Below are positions 1-9,126 of a stretch of DNA of 62,707 bases, piece after piece; position 1 is the first letter of the stretch, and every line of letters begins with the position of its first letter. The notes below the pieces were generated by a model. That model was not told the DNA's origin, made no database searches, and worked only from the letters and a program-made list of their open reading frames with translations. Position numbers and translations under genes: made by a program. Origin of the DNA: Gemmatimonadota bacterium (GTDB lineage Bacteria > Gemmatimonadota > Gemmatimonadetes > Longimicrobiales > Gaopeijiaceae); contig JAPPNN010000039.1 of the NCBI GenBank assembly GCA_028873815.1, forward strand, positions 1-62,707. Reading direction: 5' to 3'.

Positions 1-2
1 GG

Positions 3-1106
3 GTCGGGTGGGCCGACACCCGGAACCTTGCGACGTTCCGGCCGGAGCGGGCCGCTCGGCTGATGGCCGCGACGGCCAGGGCGGCCCCCGACCTCAAGCG
101 GCTGGCGGGCGTTGCGCGGACGGGGCGCAAGCTGGCGAAGCCGGTCCTTCACTACTCGCTCAGCTGGGCACAGGACGAGACGCCCGGCAAGGGGGAGATG
201 AGCCGGGCGGTGGACGAGAGCTTGGAGGCGCTGGGGCTGGTGGGCCACGAGGCGCTGATCGTCGCCCATGAGGACACCGAGCATCCCCATGTCCACGTGA
301 TCGCCAACAGGGTCGATCCAGAGACCGGGAAGGCGGCGACGCTGGACAACAGCAAGCTCCGGCTGTCGCGCTGGGCCGAGGGCTACGAGCGGGAACAGGG
401 CCGAATCCGATGTGAGAGAAGAGTCGAGAACAACGAGCGGCGGCGGACGGGCCGAGAGGTGGTTCGCACCCCGTCGGACCGGCCCCGACACTGGGCGCGC
501 GTCCGGCGCGAAGGGATGCAGCCCGAGCGGGCGCGGCGGGCTAGGAAGCCGCGCCGCGAGGATCAGGTCGACATGGAGGCATGGCGGCATGGCGAGGCGG
601 ACGCTTGGGAGACGGTCTCGGACGGGCGCGAGTACAGCTTCCAGCACCTTGAGACCCGGGCGCGGAAGGAATGGGCCGAACTGCACAAGCGGCAGGAGGA
701 GATGCGGCAGCGGCTCCACCGGGAGAGCCGCACCGTGCTGGGGCGGCTCCGGATCTGGCGGCTCGATCGTTCGCTCAGGGAACTGGCCGGGGCGATCCGA
801 GGCCGGCAGGATCTGGTCGAGGGCTGGCGCGAGGATCTCGACCGGTATCACAGGGACGAGCGGGCCGAGTTGGGCAAGGCACACGGGGAGAGAGCCCGGG
901 AGATCGAACGCGGTTGGGGCAAGTTCTATCGAAATAGGCTGGTGGAGGCGGAGCGCCGCGCATGGTCGGTACGGAAGACCATGAGGGAGAGGGAGCGCGA
1001 ACAGACACAGGAGCGGGAGCGCGAACGGACCATCACCCGCATCGTCCTACCGCGACCGCCCCGGCCGCGAGGCCCCGAGCGTGGCGGGGGAGGTTTTGAG
1101 CGATGA
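3..1106 (+). CDS. Relaxase/mobilisation protein (MobA/VirD2-like), 5' end outside the window
   Basis: This is a conjugative relaxase, which would nick oriT and pilot a transferred strand. The frame is open from base 3, so the first in-window ATG (63) is internal: the upstream residues (WADTRNLAT, then RAARLMAATA) continue the domain. Visible signatures are HYSLSWAQDE and the metal-binding histidine cluster EHPHVHVIANRVDPETG near residues 70-90 of the ATG frame. The second half is charged, helical and probably coiled coil (many E/R/K), ending in a Pro/Arg/Gly-rich tail. The catalytic Tyr region lies upstream of the window. The next genes are defence genes on the same strand, so this is probably the mobility end of an integrative element carrying them. 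Family assignment is firm; the exact mobilisation class cannot be settled from the fragment. Confidence 0.85.
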   Translation, partial: VGWADTRNLATFRPERAARLMAATARAAPDLKRLAGVARTGRKLAKPVLHYSLSWAQDETPGKGEMSRAVDESLEALGLVGHEALIVAHEDTEHPHVHVIANRVDPETGKAATLDNSKLRLSRWAEGYEREQGRIRCERRVENNERRRTGREVVRTPSDRPRHWARVRREGMQPERARRARKPRREDQVDMEAWRHGEADAWETVSDGREYSFQHLETRARKEWAELHKRQEEMRQRLHRESRTVLGRLRIWRLDRSLRELAGAIRGRQDLVEGWREDLDRYHRDERAELGKAHGERAREIERGWGKFYRNRLVEAERRAWSVRKTMREREREQTQERERERTITRIVLPRPPRPRGPERGGGGFER

Positions 1107-1221
1107 TTCTAGATTTCGGTCTTGGACCGGTTGAACCAAGCCCGCCAGCGGAAGCTATCTTGTCGGAAGGTGCCGTGTTTCTGAAGCGATCTCACCCCCG
1201 AGAAGGGATGACACAGCCAAG

Positions 1222-1710
1222 ATGAGGTCCGTAGCGTACATCGAAACATCGGTCGTCAGCTATCTGACGGCTCGCCCGTCGCGCGATGTCGTGATGATGG
1301 CCCGGCAGCAGGTAACTCGCGAGTGGTGGCGGACCGCCCCGGAAAGATTCCAACTCGTCGCTTCGGAACTCGTGATTCGCGAAGCAAGGCAAGGAGATCC
1401 GAATGCCGCTCGGGACCGGCTGATGAGGCTCGAAAGGGTGGCGCTCCTCGATGCGACCGAAGAGGCCGAGCAACTGGCGCGCGAACTCATCGCCGCCGGC
1501 GCGGTCCCTCCCCACGCTGCGGTGGACGCCGCCCACATCGCCATCGCCGTTACGAACCGTGTCCATTATCTTGTGACTTGGAACTTCCGCCACATTGCCA
1601 ATGCCGCCATGCGGTCCCGGATTGAGTGGACTTGTCGGAGCGAGGGTTACGAGCCTCCCGTCATCTGCACTCCCAACGAACTGATGGAGGTCAGCCATGG
1701 AGACCAATAG
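1222..1710 (+). CDS. PIN-domain toxin (VapC-like ribonuclease)
   Basis: A 162-residue PIN-fold protein, expected to be a metal-dependent RNase toxin. Acidic residues fit the PIN active site: the start VAYIETSVVSYLTARPS, a central E in SELVIREARQGD, and VDAAHIAIAV followed by YLVTWNFRHIAN. It ends with ICTPNELM, typical of a PIN subfamily whose gene overlaps its antitoxin. The stop codon overlaps the start of the next gene by 14 bp, so the two are translationally coupled. A purine-rich stretch (AGAAGGG) lies upstream of the ATG. VapC-like function is inferred from family; the RNA target is unknown. Confidence 0.8.
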   Translation: MRSVAYIETSVVSYLTARPSRDVVMMARQQVTREWWRTAPERFQLVASELVIREARQGDPNAARDRLMRLERVALLDATEEAEQLARELIAAGAVPPHAAVDAAHIAIAVTNRVHYLVTWNFRHIANAAMRSRIEWTCRSEGYEPPVICTPNELMEVSHGDQ

Positions 1711-2680
1711 GGACGCCCGTATGATCGCCGCGGTGCGCGCCCTAGGGGACGACCGGGTGATAGCTGGGGTCCGGGCAGCGCGAGACACATACGCGGCGAT
1801 GCACGGACACGACATCGCAGCCATTTTCGAGGACGTTCGCGCCTTCCAGGAGACTTCGGGCCGCGAGTACGTCCGCAACGTCGAGCGGCTGGCCCAAGCA
1901 GCAGCACCGATCGCAGCGCAGGTTTCGGAAGCCGCGCGGCAAATGGCGCGTTCGCTCGGCCCTGCCATGGATGCGCTGAATGCATGGTCCGCTGCCGCCG
2001 CGCCCTTTCGGGAGGAATTCGAACGAACCGCCAAGGCGGCGGCCGCAGCTATGGAGCGGATTCGGCCTGCTCTGAAGCAGTTCTACGAGAGGAAGCAAAC
2101 CCACGACGCTCTGAACAAAGTCGGCTGGCTTCCCCATTATTCCGTACCCCACCGGCTTGTAGCAGGATGCGAAGGCGACCGTGCTCTGCTGGATAGCCGC
2201 GTCGCCGAACACTACCGCACCCGCTGGACTAAGATTCGTGACAACATGGAGTTGGATCTCGCGACATATCACATCGACGATGAAGCGAGGGCGACGTTCC
2301 GGGAGGCTCTCATGGCCCACGAGTCTGGACTGTACCGGTGCATCTGCCGGCTGTTATTTCCAGAAATCGAGCGGATCATCGGTGCCGGACACCGTTCAGG
2401 ACCGATGATTGAGACACTGCTTGCATCGGGAGAGCCGACCAAGCTTGACGCCAGAGAGATGTTCGATTGGGTCATGCTCGAACGCATTCGAGAGCACGCC
2501 TACGAGCAGGTATGGACCGAGGGCGAGCGGGAGAGATTCGAGCGGGATCCGGTCCCGAACCGTCATGCCGCCATCCATGGCCAAGTGGCATATTCGACGC
2601 ACAAGCACAGCATGAACATGCTGATCATGACTGACTACGTGTTCCGGATCTTGCCTCCGCTCGATGATTCCCACACGTAG
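1697..2680 (+). CDS. Putative antitoxin with long C-terminal HEPN-like extension
   Basis: The start codon follows a GGAGG ribosome site 8 nt upstream that lies inside the PIN gene. Residues about 20-60 (RAARDTYAAMHGHDIAAIFEDVRAF, read in two parts, and SGREYV) resemble the short antitoxins that normally follow this PIN subfamily, which are about 70 residues long. Here the protein runs on to 327 residues. The middle is Ala-rich and helical; the C-terminal half ends with PNRHAAIHGQVAYST and a helix. RHAAIH fits the HEPN R-x4-H pattern, but no RNase activity can be claimed from that alone. The antitoxin role is inferred from position and the N-terminal resemblance; the extension has no recognised family. 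Confidence 0.55.
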   Translation: METNRDARMIAAVRALGDDRVIAGVRAARDTYAAMHGHDIAAIFEDVRAFQETSGREYVRNVERLAQAAAPIAAQVSEAARQMARSLGPAMDALNAWSAAAAPFREEFERTAKAAAAAMERIRPALKQFYERKQTHDALNKVGWLPHYSVPHRLVAGCEGDRALLDSRVAEHYRTRWTKIRDNMELDLATYHIDDEARATFREALMAHESGLYRCICRLLFPEIERIIGAGHRSGPMIETLLASGEPTKLDAREMFDWVMLERIREHAYEQVWTEGERERFERDPVPNRHAAIHGQVAYSTHKHSMNMLIMTDYVFRILPPLDDSHT

Positions 2681-2713
2681 TTGGCGGCGGTTCTGTCGGG
2701 CGGCCGGACGGGC

Positions 2714-5497
2714 TCACCGTCTTCGCCGCTTCAGCTTCTTGATCCCGACGCCCAGCGGCGCGCGCATCGTCTCGTAGAGCATGAAGAGGTGCTCAGCGCG
2801 TTCGCGTTCAGAGGCGAAGCCCCGAGCGCGGTAGAGCCGATCCACGGCGCGGTCGAGCGCCCGGTGGGCGCGTCGGAGACCGGGCGGCATGAGATCGGGG
2901 TCGTAGAGGTCCGCCAGCGTCGCGTCAGGAAAGGTCGCGCGTGAGTCGAGGACCGCCTGCGCCAATGACTCAAGCTTATCGTTGTTGGCCGAACGGGTGG
3001 GCGTCGGAAAGGTGTTGTAGACGACACCGACCGAGTACATGTAGTCGCTCTTCATCCGGCCCGTCACCGCCCGCATCCATGCCATGTGCATGGCAGAGGT
3101 CAGGGGTGCGAACTCGCCGAGAGTCGCGTCGGGGAGGATTCGTAGCTTCTCGCTGGGGATGGCCGGGGGTTCCAGCCATCCGATGGGCACGTACTCGCGT
3201 CGTTCCGAACTAACCTGAGGGATGATCAGGAACGGGGCTTCCGGTACTACGGTTACCCCGTAGGATCGGGGAAAGTCTGCGAGCCGTCGTGCCGCAACCC
3301 GCTTGCTTTTCTCCCGGAACGTCCGAACGGCGCGAAGCCTTTCGCGAACCGCGGGCAGTTCACGCAGTTCCTGAGGCGGGATGTCCGCCGTATGGAGGAT
3401 CCAGCGGTCTTGTCGACGGATGAATTCGCGCGATCCTGGAAAGGGCCTGAAATACGGTTCGGCTTCTGGTTCCCGAACCAGAAACGAGGACTTCGCTTCA
3501 CTTGAGAAAGTGAGATTGCCATTCTCAAGAGGCTGGGTTCCGGTGATCAACTTCTTCATGCCATTGATGGGGCTGCTCTCCTCCCGCACGGTCAGGTGTG
3601 GATCGCCAACCCCTCCAGCGTCGAACAGATAGGGTGAGAGCACCGCGTGCCGGGTTTCCTCGGGATCCCCGTTGATGTCGGGATAGCTGAACAGGCGCTT
3701 CCTCCCAGGCACCGCATCGCGGCCATCGAGTCCGAGGATAACCACATGCACATGGGCCTTTCCGCGCGCGTCAGATCCCCATGCGAAGGTCCGGTGAGCG
3801 AAGGCAATCTCTAGTTTGCAGCGGTCGAAGAGGATCGGCCACAACTGAGCCACCTGCTCCCCTTGGGTGATCGAATTCGTGGCCACGAACCCGATCCGGA
3901 TGCGCGTGTCTTTGGCGTACTCTCCCGCCTTGATGAACCACGCGGTCACATAGTCGAGCGTGCCGCCCGTCCCGCCGAGGGCCGCGATCCTCCGCACCTG
4001 AGAGCGCTGGGCCGTGCTCTGGAACTTCGCGCCCCCGAACGGCGGATTGCCGAAGACGAACGAGCACTGCTCGACCGGCAGCAAGTCAGTCCAGTCCATC
4101 TCCAGCGCGTCCCCGTGGACGATGTGCGGAGAAGTCTCAAGCGGAATCCGCGTGTACGTCTGCCCGAACTCCAAGCTCAGACGGTTGTTCATGATGTGGT
4201 CCATCATCCACATCGCGGTCTCCGCGATACGGACGGGAAACTCGCCGATCTCGATTCCGTGAAACTGGTCCACATTGACGAGGGACAGTTCTGCCGCCAG
4301 CACGTCCAACTGCCGGTCGTCCTTTCGGTGAAGCTCCTTCAGCACCTCGATCTCAAGCTCCCGCAACTCGCGGTAGGCGATGATGAGGAAGTTCCCGCAC
4401 CCGCACGCCGGGTCAAAGAAGGTCATCCGCCCGAGCTTCTCCTGAAACCGGCCGAGGTCGGCCCGGCGGCGGCTGTCCTTCCGGGCCTTCAGTCGCTCGA
4501 ACTCGGACCGAAGATCGTCCAGAAACAGCGGCCCGATCACCTTCAGGATGTTCTTCTCGGTCGTGTAGTGCGCGCCCTGCTTGCGGCGCTCCACCGGGTC
4601 CATGACCGACTGGAACAGCGCGCCGAAGATCGCGGGCGAGATGTTCGACCAGTCGAACCGGCACGCGTCCAGCAATGCGGTCCGCATCTCCCCGTTGAAC
4701 GCTGGGATGCGTAGCGGCTCCTCGAACAACCGGCCATTGACGTAGGGGAAGCGGGCCAAGTCCTCGTCGGTTGTCGCGTACCGAGCCTCCTCCCGCGTGT
4801 CGAGGACTTGGAACAGGTCGGCCAATCGCGATCCCGTGTCCGATCCGTCCTCGGCTGTCCGGCCCTCAAGAAGGTCGAAGAAGATGTCTCGCGGCTCGAA
4901 GATGCCCGTGTCGTCGGCGAACAGGCAGAACACGATCCGCACGAGGAACCGCTCCAGATCGTGGCCCCGGTAGCCCGCGGCGTCCAGCGCATCGTGAAGC
5001 CGCCCGACCAGTTCGGCAGCCTCGATGTTGACGGGGTCCTGGTCTCGGAAGGTCCGGCGCTGGACGCCGAGTATGAAACCGAATTCCTCGACATGGCTGG
5101 GCAGGTCCGCGAGGGAGAAGGAAACGGTCTCCCGCTCGTCCAGATCGCGAAGCTGGAAGGTCTGGAAGTCGCTGACCAGGATGTAGCGCGGGCGGTCGCG
5201 CTCGGACAGCGCGTCGAAATACTCCCCGGCCTGTCCGTACGCCTTGCCGAGATCGCGTCCGGCGCTCTTCTGTTCGACGATCAGGACGCCCGGCCAGAAC
5301 AGGTCGATGTACCCCGAGCGGTTGTCCAGCTTGGCGACATGCTCCTCGTAGCGGGCGACGGACCGGCGGCGCACGTCGAACACCTTGAAGAAGTCGTTGT
5401 AGAAGCTCTGCGTCTCACCCTTCTCGTACGCGGCGTCCCGCCACTCTTTGGCGAAGACCGCTGCCCGGACCCGCACTTCGTTCCACGAGAGACGCAT
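2714..5497 (-). CDS. MmeI-like type II restriction-methylation enzyme (single chain)
   Basis: A 927-residue protein close in length to MmeI. The N-terminal nuclease motif is D65-x9-E75-x-K77 (YIDLFWPGVLIVEQKS), the D-x9-ExK pattern of MmeI-type endonucleases. A helical linker leads to the gamma-class N6-adenine methylase: SAM motif FFDPACGCGNF (360-370) and catalytic NPPFGG (484-489). The C-terminal 300 residues would be the target-recognition region. One polypeptide therefore methylates and cleaves, and needs no partner. It stands alone, convergent with the PIN/antitoxin genes. Close relatives are often annotated only as DNA methyltransferases (YeeA-like), but the intact ExK motif argues that the nuclease is retained. 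Confidence 0.88.
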   Translation of the reverse strand: MRLSWNEVRVRAAVFAKEWRDAAYEKGETQSFYNDFFKVFDVRRRSVARYEEHVAKLDNRSGYIDLFWPGVLIVEQKSAGRDLGKAYGQAGEYFDALSERDRPRYILVSDFQTFQLRDLDERETVSFSLADLPSHVEEFGFILGVQRRTFRDQDPVNIEAAELVGRLHDALDAAGYRGHDLERFLVRIVFCLFADDTGIFEPRDIFFDLLEGRTAEDGSDTGSRLADLFQVLDTREEARYATTDEDLARFPYVNGRLFEEPLRIPAFNGEMRTALLDACRFDWSNISPAIFGALFQSVMDPVERRKQGAHYTTEKNILKVIGPLFLDDLRSEFERLKARKDSRRRADLGRFQEKLGRMTFFDPACGCGNFLIIAYRELRELEIEVLKELHRKDDRQLDVLAAELSLVNVDQFHGIEIGEFPVRIAETAMWMMDHIMNNRLSLEFGQTYTRIPLETSPHIVHGDALEMDWTDLLPVEQCSFVFGNPPFGGAKFQSTAQRSQVRRIAALGGTGGTLDYVTAWFIKAGEYAKDTRIRIGFVATNSITQGEQVAQLWPILFDRCKLEIAFAHRTFAWGSDARGKAHVHVVILGLDGRDAVPGRKRLFSYPDINGDPEETRHAVLSPYLFDAGGVGDPHLTVREESSPINGMKKLITGTQPLENGNLTFSSEAKSSFLVREPEAEPYFRPFPGSREFIRRQDRWILHTADIPPQELRELPAVRERLRAVRTFREKSKRVAARRLADFPRSYGVTVVPEAPFLIIPQVSSERREYVPIGWLEPPAIPSEKLRILPDATLGEFAPLTSAMHMAWMRAVTGRMKSDYMYSVGVVYNTFPTPTRSANNDKLESLAQAVLDSRATFPDATLADLYDPDLMPPGLRRAHRALDRAVDRLYRARGFASERERAEHLFMLYETMRAPLGVGIKKLKRRRR

Positions 5498-5544
5498 CCG
5501 GCTATCCCTCCGGCGTTTGAATCACTGCCCGGACCACGAATCGA

Positions 5545-5862
5545 CTACCGGGGGAGGGCATCGCGTACCCGGATTTCCTCCTGCCATCCGCGCGCCCTGC
5601 GCGCCTCCGCAAGCTCGTAGCTTGCCTGCATCCGCATCCAGTGATCGGCCGTCCCCCAGCCGATGGCCTCCAACGCGAGCGCCATGTTCGCCGACACGCC
5701 CGCCTTGCCGTTCAGCAGCCGCGACAGCGTGCCTCGCTCGCAACCCAGACGGGCAGCCGTCTCGGTCACGTTCCATCCGACCTCGTCCATGCTCTCACGG
5801 ATCAGTTCGCCCAAGTGCGGGGGGTTGAGCATCGCAACGACTCGTGTGCCGCCTCCGGTCAT
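5545..5862 (-). CDS. higA: HigA-family antitoxin (XRE HTH)
   Basis: This is the DNA-binding antitoxin of a HigBA pair. The start is set at the ATG at 5862 because a strong GGAAGGAGGAAGG ribosome site lies just upstream; the frame opens further but that part is not conserved. The protein shows LNPPHLGELIRESMDEVG, then a helix-turn-helix (VTETAARLGCERGTLSRLLN) and ISANMALALE-like text, all typical of HigA. It is encoded 17 bp downstream of the toxin on the same strand, the unusual toxin-first order normal for HigBA. Such proteins usually repress their own operon. Confidence 0.9.
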   Translation of the reverse strand: MTGGGTRVVAMLNPPHLGELIRESMDEVGWNVTETAARLGCERGTLSRLLNGKAGVSANMALALEAIGWGTADHWMRMQASYELAEARRARGWQEEIRVRDALPR

Positions 5863-5879
5863 GTCCTTCCTCCTTCCGG

Positions 5880-6152
5880 TCAATGGTAATCTACCAGATC
5901 CACATCCACCGCCTCGCCGTCCTCGAAGCGGAACACCACGCGCCAGTTCCCGGAGGCGCGCACGCTCCATTGGCCCGCCCGGTCCCCCTTCAAGGGGTGC
6001 AGCCTGAAGCCGGGGGCACTCGCGCTACCGGGGTGCGTCGCTTCCTGCAATCGGAACAGGATGCGCCGAAGCCGGGGAACCAGATTCGCTGGGAGCCGGG
6101 ATCGGTCATCGCGTTCGTGGAGCGCGCGCAGCCCCTTGTGGCGGATCTTCAT
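5880..6152 (-). CDS. higB: HigB-family toxin (RelE-like mRNA interferase)
   Basis: A 90-residue RelE/HigB-fold toxin. The family cleaves mRNA on the ribosome. Recognisable text: MKIRHKGLRALHE, LHPLKGDRAGQWSVRASGNWRVVF and the end DVDLVDYH, which match the HigB pattern of a basic body and a short C-terminal tail. It is the first gene of the pair, with the antitoxin immediately downstream. It lies between an MmeI-like enzyme and a GmrSD-like enzyme and points away from the latter. Confidence 0.9.
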   Translation of the reverse strand: MKIRHKGLRALHERDDRSRLPANLVPRLRRILFRLQEATHPGSASAPGFRLHPLKGDRAGQWSVRASGNWRVVFRFEDGEAVDVDLVDYH

Positions 6153-6277
6153 GGATCAACTGTAGCGCGTCGCGTTACGCGCCGCCATAAGGACGGTCGC
6201 GGGTAGCCCGTCGCATCCCGCCGTGCGATCATTCAAGGTCGTCCACAGGGAGGCACCGAAAGGAGGACCATTCCTTC

Positions 6278-8929
6278 ATGCAGGCCAACCAAACCGACTT
6301 CTTGAAGTTGTTGAACGGTGAGGTGCAGTACGTCGTGCCTCGCTGGCAGCGCAGGTACTGCTGGGACGAGTCGGACATCGAGCGCCTAGTCGAAGACCTC
6401 TTGACCATCGCGGAGGCCGACCGCCCAGGGGCCGCTCATTACGGGGGTGCGCTTCTGACCTTTCCAGAGCCCACGACAGCGGGCGGTGTCCCGACGCACC
6501 GCGTCGTTGACGGGCAACAGAGGCTAACGACGGTCAGCATCCTGCTGGCATGCATCGCCGAGAGCTTGGGGGACGACGATAGGGGTGGTTGGACTGCGAA
6601 GCGCCTCAGGAAGCACCTGACCAACACCGATGTGCCCCGGCGGAAGCGGCTCAAGCTCCGACTACAGGACGAGGATGAAGGCGAATACCGTCGCGGCCTC
6701 AAGGGCGATCCCGGCGGTCCCGGTGCGGTGGCGCAAGCGTGGCGCATCGCCCGGCGGCTGGTGGCCCGCGACGATGTGGCAAGTCTGCTCAAGGGAATCG
6801 AGCGGTTCAGGGTGGTCGCCATCGCCTTGGACACCACGGACGATCCGCAGCAGATCTTCGAGAGCCTAAACGCCACCGGGCGTCCACTGACCGAGAGCGA
6901 GAAGGTCAAGAACTGGCTGCTCATGGGTTTGGCCGATGAGAAGCAACAGGACCTCCACGACAACCATTGGATCGTGATCGAGCGAAAGCTCGGAGTCGAA
7001 CGCAACACGGAGCCGGTGGACCTCTTCCTGCGGGACTTCCTCCGCTGGAAGACCGGCAAGAATCTCGGGATCAAGCGGGTCCACGAAGAACTCAGGCGAT
7101 GGGCCGTGCGGCAGGGAATGGACCAAGACCGGCCAGCCCTCTGCCGTGAGTTGGCGAGGCTCGCGAGGCTATATGGCATTCTGACAGGAACAGCGGGGAA
7201 GCATCCCGACGCCGGGGCGGAGAGAGCGCTTCGGCACCTCCGAGCCATGGGCATCGACACCCACCGGCCGCTGACGCTGCGTCTACTTGACGACGCCGCT
7301 CGGAGCGTCCACGAGGGCGTCAAGTATGCGTTAGCTCCGACCTTGGAGGCAGTGGGGACATGGATCACGCGCTTGTGGGTTGCCAACCGGCCGATGGCGG
7401 GGCTCAACACGGCGGCAACGGAACTCGCTCACAGGCGGGGACCAGACCCGGACGTGGACTATTCCACGTACTGGCTGGACCGCATCCGTAGGCTCCGAAA
7501 CACCCGTGTCGGCGTACCCCGTGACGCCGAGGTGAGGGAAGGTGTCCGGACCCGTAAGGCATACGGGGGCAGTGCCACCCGGTCGTCCTTCGCCATTCTG
7601 TGCGCCCTGATGGAAGAGGAGCATGGCCCGCAATCTCCCGCTCGCGAGAGGCTCACGATCGAGCACGTGATGCCGCGCAAGCTCACCGACGCTTGGAAGC
7701 GAGGATTGGGAGACGACGCCGAGGACCTGCACGGGCGTTGGCGCGACCGGCTGGGCAACCTGACGCTTTGCGGCGACACCATCAATACGGCGATGGGCGC
7801 GGGCACGTTCGCGGCGAAACGGGTGGTCTACGCCGAGAGCACCATCGGGATGACGCGGCGGGTCGCCGAGGAGAGTGATTGGAACCAAGAGGCGTTTCAG
7901 CGCCGCGCCCTCGGCTTGGCGGATCAGGCACTGAAACGCTGGCCATGGGAAGACCGGAAAGAAACGCCGACCGGTGGCAGTGTGGTGCCGCTGAAGTGGC
8001 GCATCGGCAACGACCCATGGCGCGAGGAAACGGTCGCAAGCTCAATGGTGCTGAACGTCGCCGGAGCCCTGCTGAGCATGGATCCGGCCAACGCCGAGAA
8101 GCTGTCCGGCGACGCGATTAGCTCGAACGTTCACCCCGCGACTCGCTATCCGCCCGATACTGCGGTGGGAGCCTTGACCATGCGGGCAGTTTCCGGCCAT
8201 GACGGGTGGGTGATCTATCCGTACAAGGGGAACTACCGCCAGAGCGCCGACTTCTGCCGGACGCTGGGCGAGCGGTGTGGGGTAAAGGTAGAGGTGGAGT
8301 TGAAGGAGAAGAGCCGGACACCGGCCTTCTGGACGTTCCTCATGGACTGCGTGGGTGGTGTCCCCGGCCAGAAAGGCACGTGGCGCGGGCCGTCCCAGTG
8401 GACCGATCCCATCAACAGGCATGGCGACCGGATCGGGATCTACGTCGGGCACCCAGATCGGCTCTGGCTCTATGTGCGGGCCGGTGAGAGCAAGGCATCC
8501 GAGACGAGATTCGCACGGATGCGGAGGTGTTCGCGGATGATCCGCGAGCAGATGGCCGATCAGAACGTCGGTGACGATGTTGAGCGCAACTGCGAAAAGG
8601 GCTGGTCAGTCCCCGTCGAGCGAAGCTGGGTACGTGACGACGAGAGCGAATGGCCGGAGGCGGCGCTGTGGATCAAGGATCAGCACGACAGGCTGCTGGC
8701 GATCGCAGGCGACACCAGCCGAGTGACGCGGGGACATGCCAACCGGACGAGCCCCCAGCGTCCCAAGGATGGGACAAAGACGGGCAGGGTCTGGACGCTG
8801 GCCGACAGGCACCGCACACGGAAGGCGACGATTGCCGCCGCCGTTGCGGAGGGGATCAATTCCGGGACGGCAAGGGCGCAGTTCGTGCGCTGGCAGCGTG
8901 CCCAGCGCGAACCCACTCCGAAGGTGTAG
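6278..8929 (+). CDS. Single-chain GmrSD-type protein (DUF262 plus DUF1524 HNH nuclease)
   Basis: An 883-residue type IV-like restriction enzyme; GmrSD cleaves glucosylated-hydroxymethylcytosine phage DNA using nucleotide. The DUF262 half shows PRWQRRYCW and the signature VVDGQQRLTTV near residues 75-85, plus LNATGRPLTESEKVKNW. The DUF1524 half has a His-Asn-His-type site: IEHVMPRKLT, then DRLGNLTLCG and a further conserved Asn. About 300 C-terminal residues beyond DUF1524 resemble DUF4268-like sensor regions (CRTLGERCGV, MRRCSRMIREQM), followed by a short basic helical tail. The start is supported by an AAGGAGG site. Substrate specificity cannot be read from sequence. Confidence 0.88.
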   Translation: MQANQTDFLKLLNGEVQYVVPRWQRRYCWDESDIERLVEDLLTIAEADRPGAAHYGGALLTFPEPTTAGGVPTHRVVDGQQRLTTVSILLACIAESLGDDDRGGWTAKRLRKHLTNTDVPRRKRLKLRLQDEDEGEYRRGLKGDPGGPGAVAQAWRIARRLVARDDVASLLKGIERFRVVAIALDTTDDPQQIFESLNATGRPLTESEKVKNWLLMGLADEKQQDLHDNHWIVIERKLGVERNTEPVDLFLRDFLRWKTGKNLGIKRVHEELRRWAVRQGMDQDRPALCRELARLARLYGILTGTAGKHPDAGAERALRHLRAMGIDTHRPLTLRLLDDAARSVHEGVKYALAPTLEAVGTWITRLWVANRPMAGLNTAATELAHRRGPDPDVDYSTYWLDRIRRLRNTRVGVPRDAEVREGVRTRKAYGGSATRSSFAILCALMEEEHGPQSPARERLTIEHVMPRKLTDAWKRGLGDDAEDLHGRWRDRLGNLTLCGDTINTAMGAGTFAAKRVVYAESTIGMTRRVAEESDWNQEAFQRRALGLADQALKRWPWEDRKETPTGGSVVPLKWRIGNDPWREETVASSMVLNVAGALLSMDPANAEKLSGDAISSNVHPATRYPPDTAVGALTMRAVSGHDGWVIYPYKGNYRQSADFCRTLGERCGVKVEVELKEKSRTPAFWTFLMDCVGGVPGQKGTWRGPSQWTDPINRHGDRIGIYVGHPDRLWLYVRAGESKASETRFARMRRCSRMIREQMADQNVGDDVERNCEKGWSVPVERSWVRDDESEWPEAALWIKDQHDRLLAIAGDTSRVTRGHANRTSPQRPKDGTKTGRVWTLADRHRTRKATIAAAVAEGINSGTARAQFVRWQRAQREPTPKV

Positions 8930-8974
8930 AAACGACCGCCTTGGACGAGCCAGACACTCCCGCCAATCCACACC

Positions 8975-9089
8975 GGTTTTCCCGCTTTCGGGGCACGGTC
9001 CAGCAAGGTCCAGCCAAGCGGCAGGAGTGGCAGATCGTGCAGCCCTGATTAGACTTACGTGATCTCCTGCCGGGATGTTGGCCGTTAGC
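8975..9089. repeat. Repeat copy A (related to copies at 37.8 and 39.9 kb)
   Basis: An intergenic segment whose best part (9030-9089) matches two other places: GCAGATCGTGCAG, a variable spacer, then CTGCCGGGATGTT and GCCGTTAGC. Copy C lies directly at the right end of the 17.56-kb element, so this copy may mark the right end of a related element. It sits just upstream of mcrC-like. Confidence 0.55.
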
Positions 9090-9126
9090 CGTCCGCCTAC
9101 GCGCAGCTCTTGGTGGGTAGCAAGAC

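Noticed and set aside
2714..5497. DISARM drmMI or BREX pglX as the identity of this methylase
   Set aside because: No DISARM or BREX partner genes are adjacent and an intact MmeI-type nuclease motif is present.
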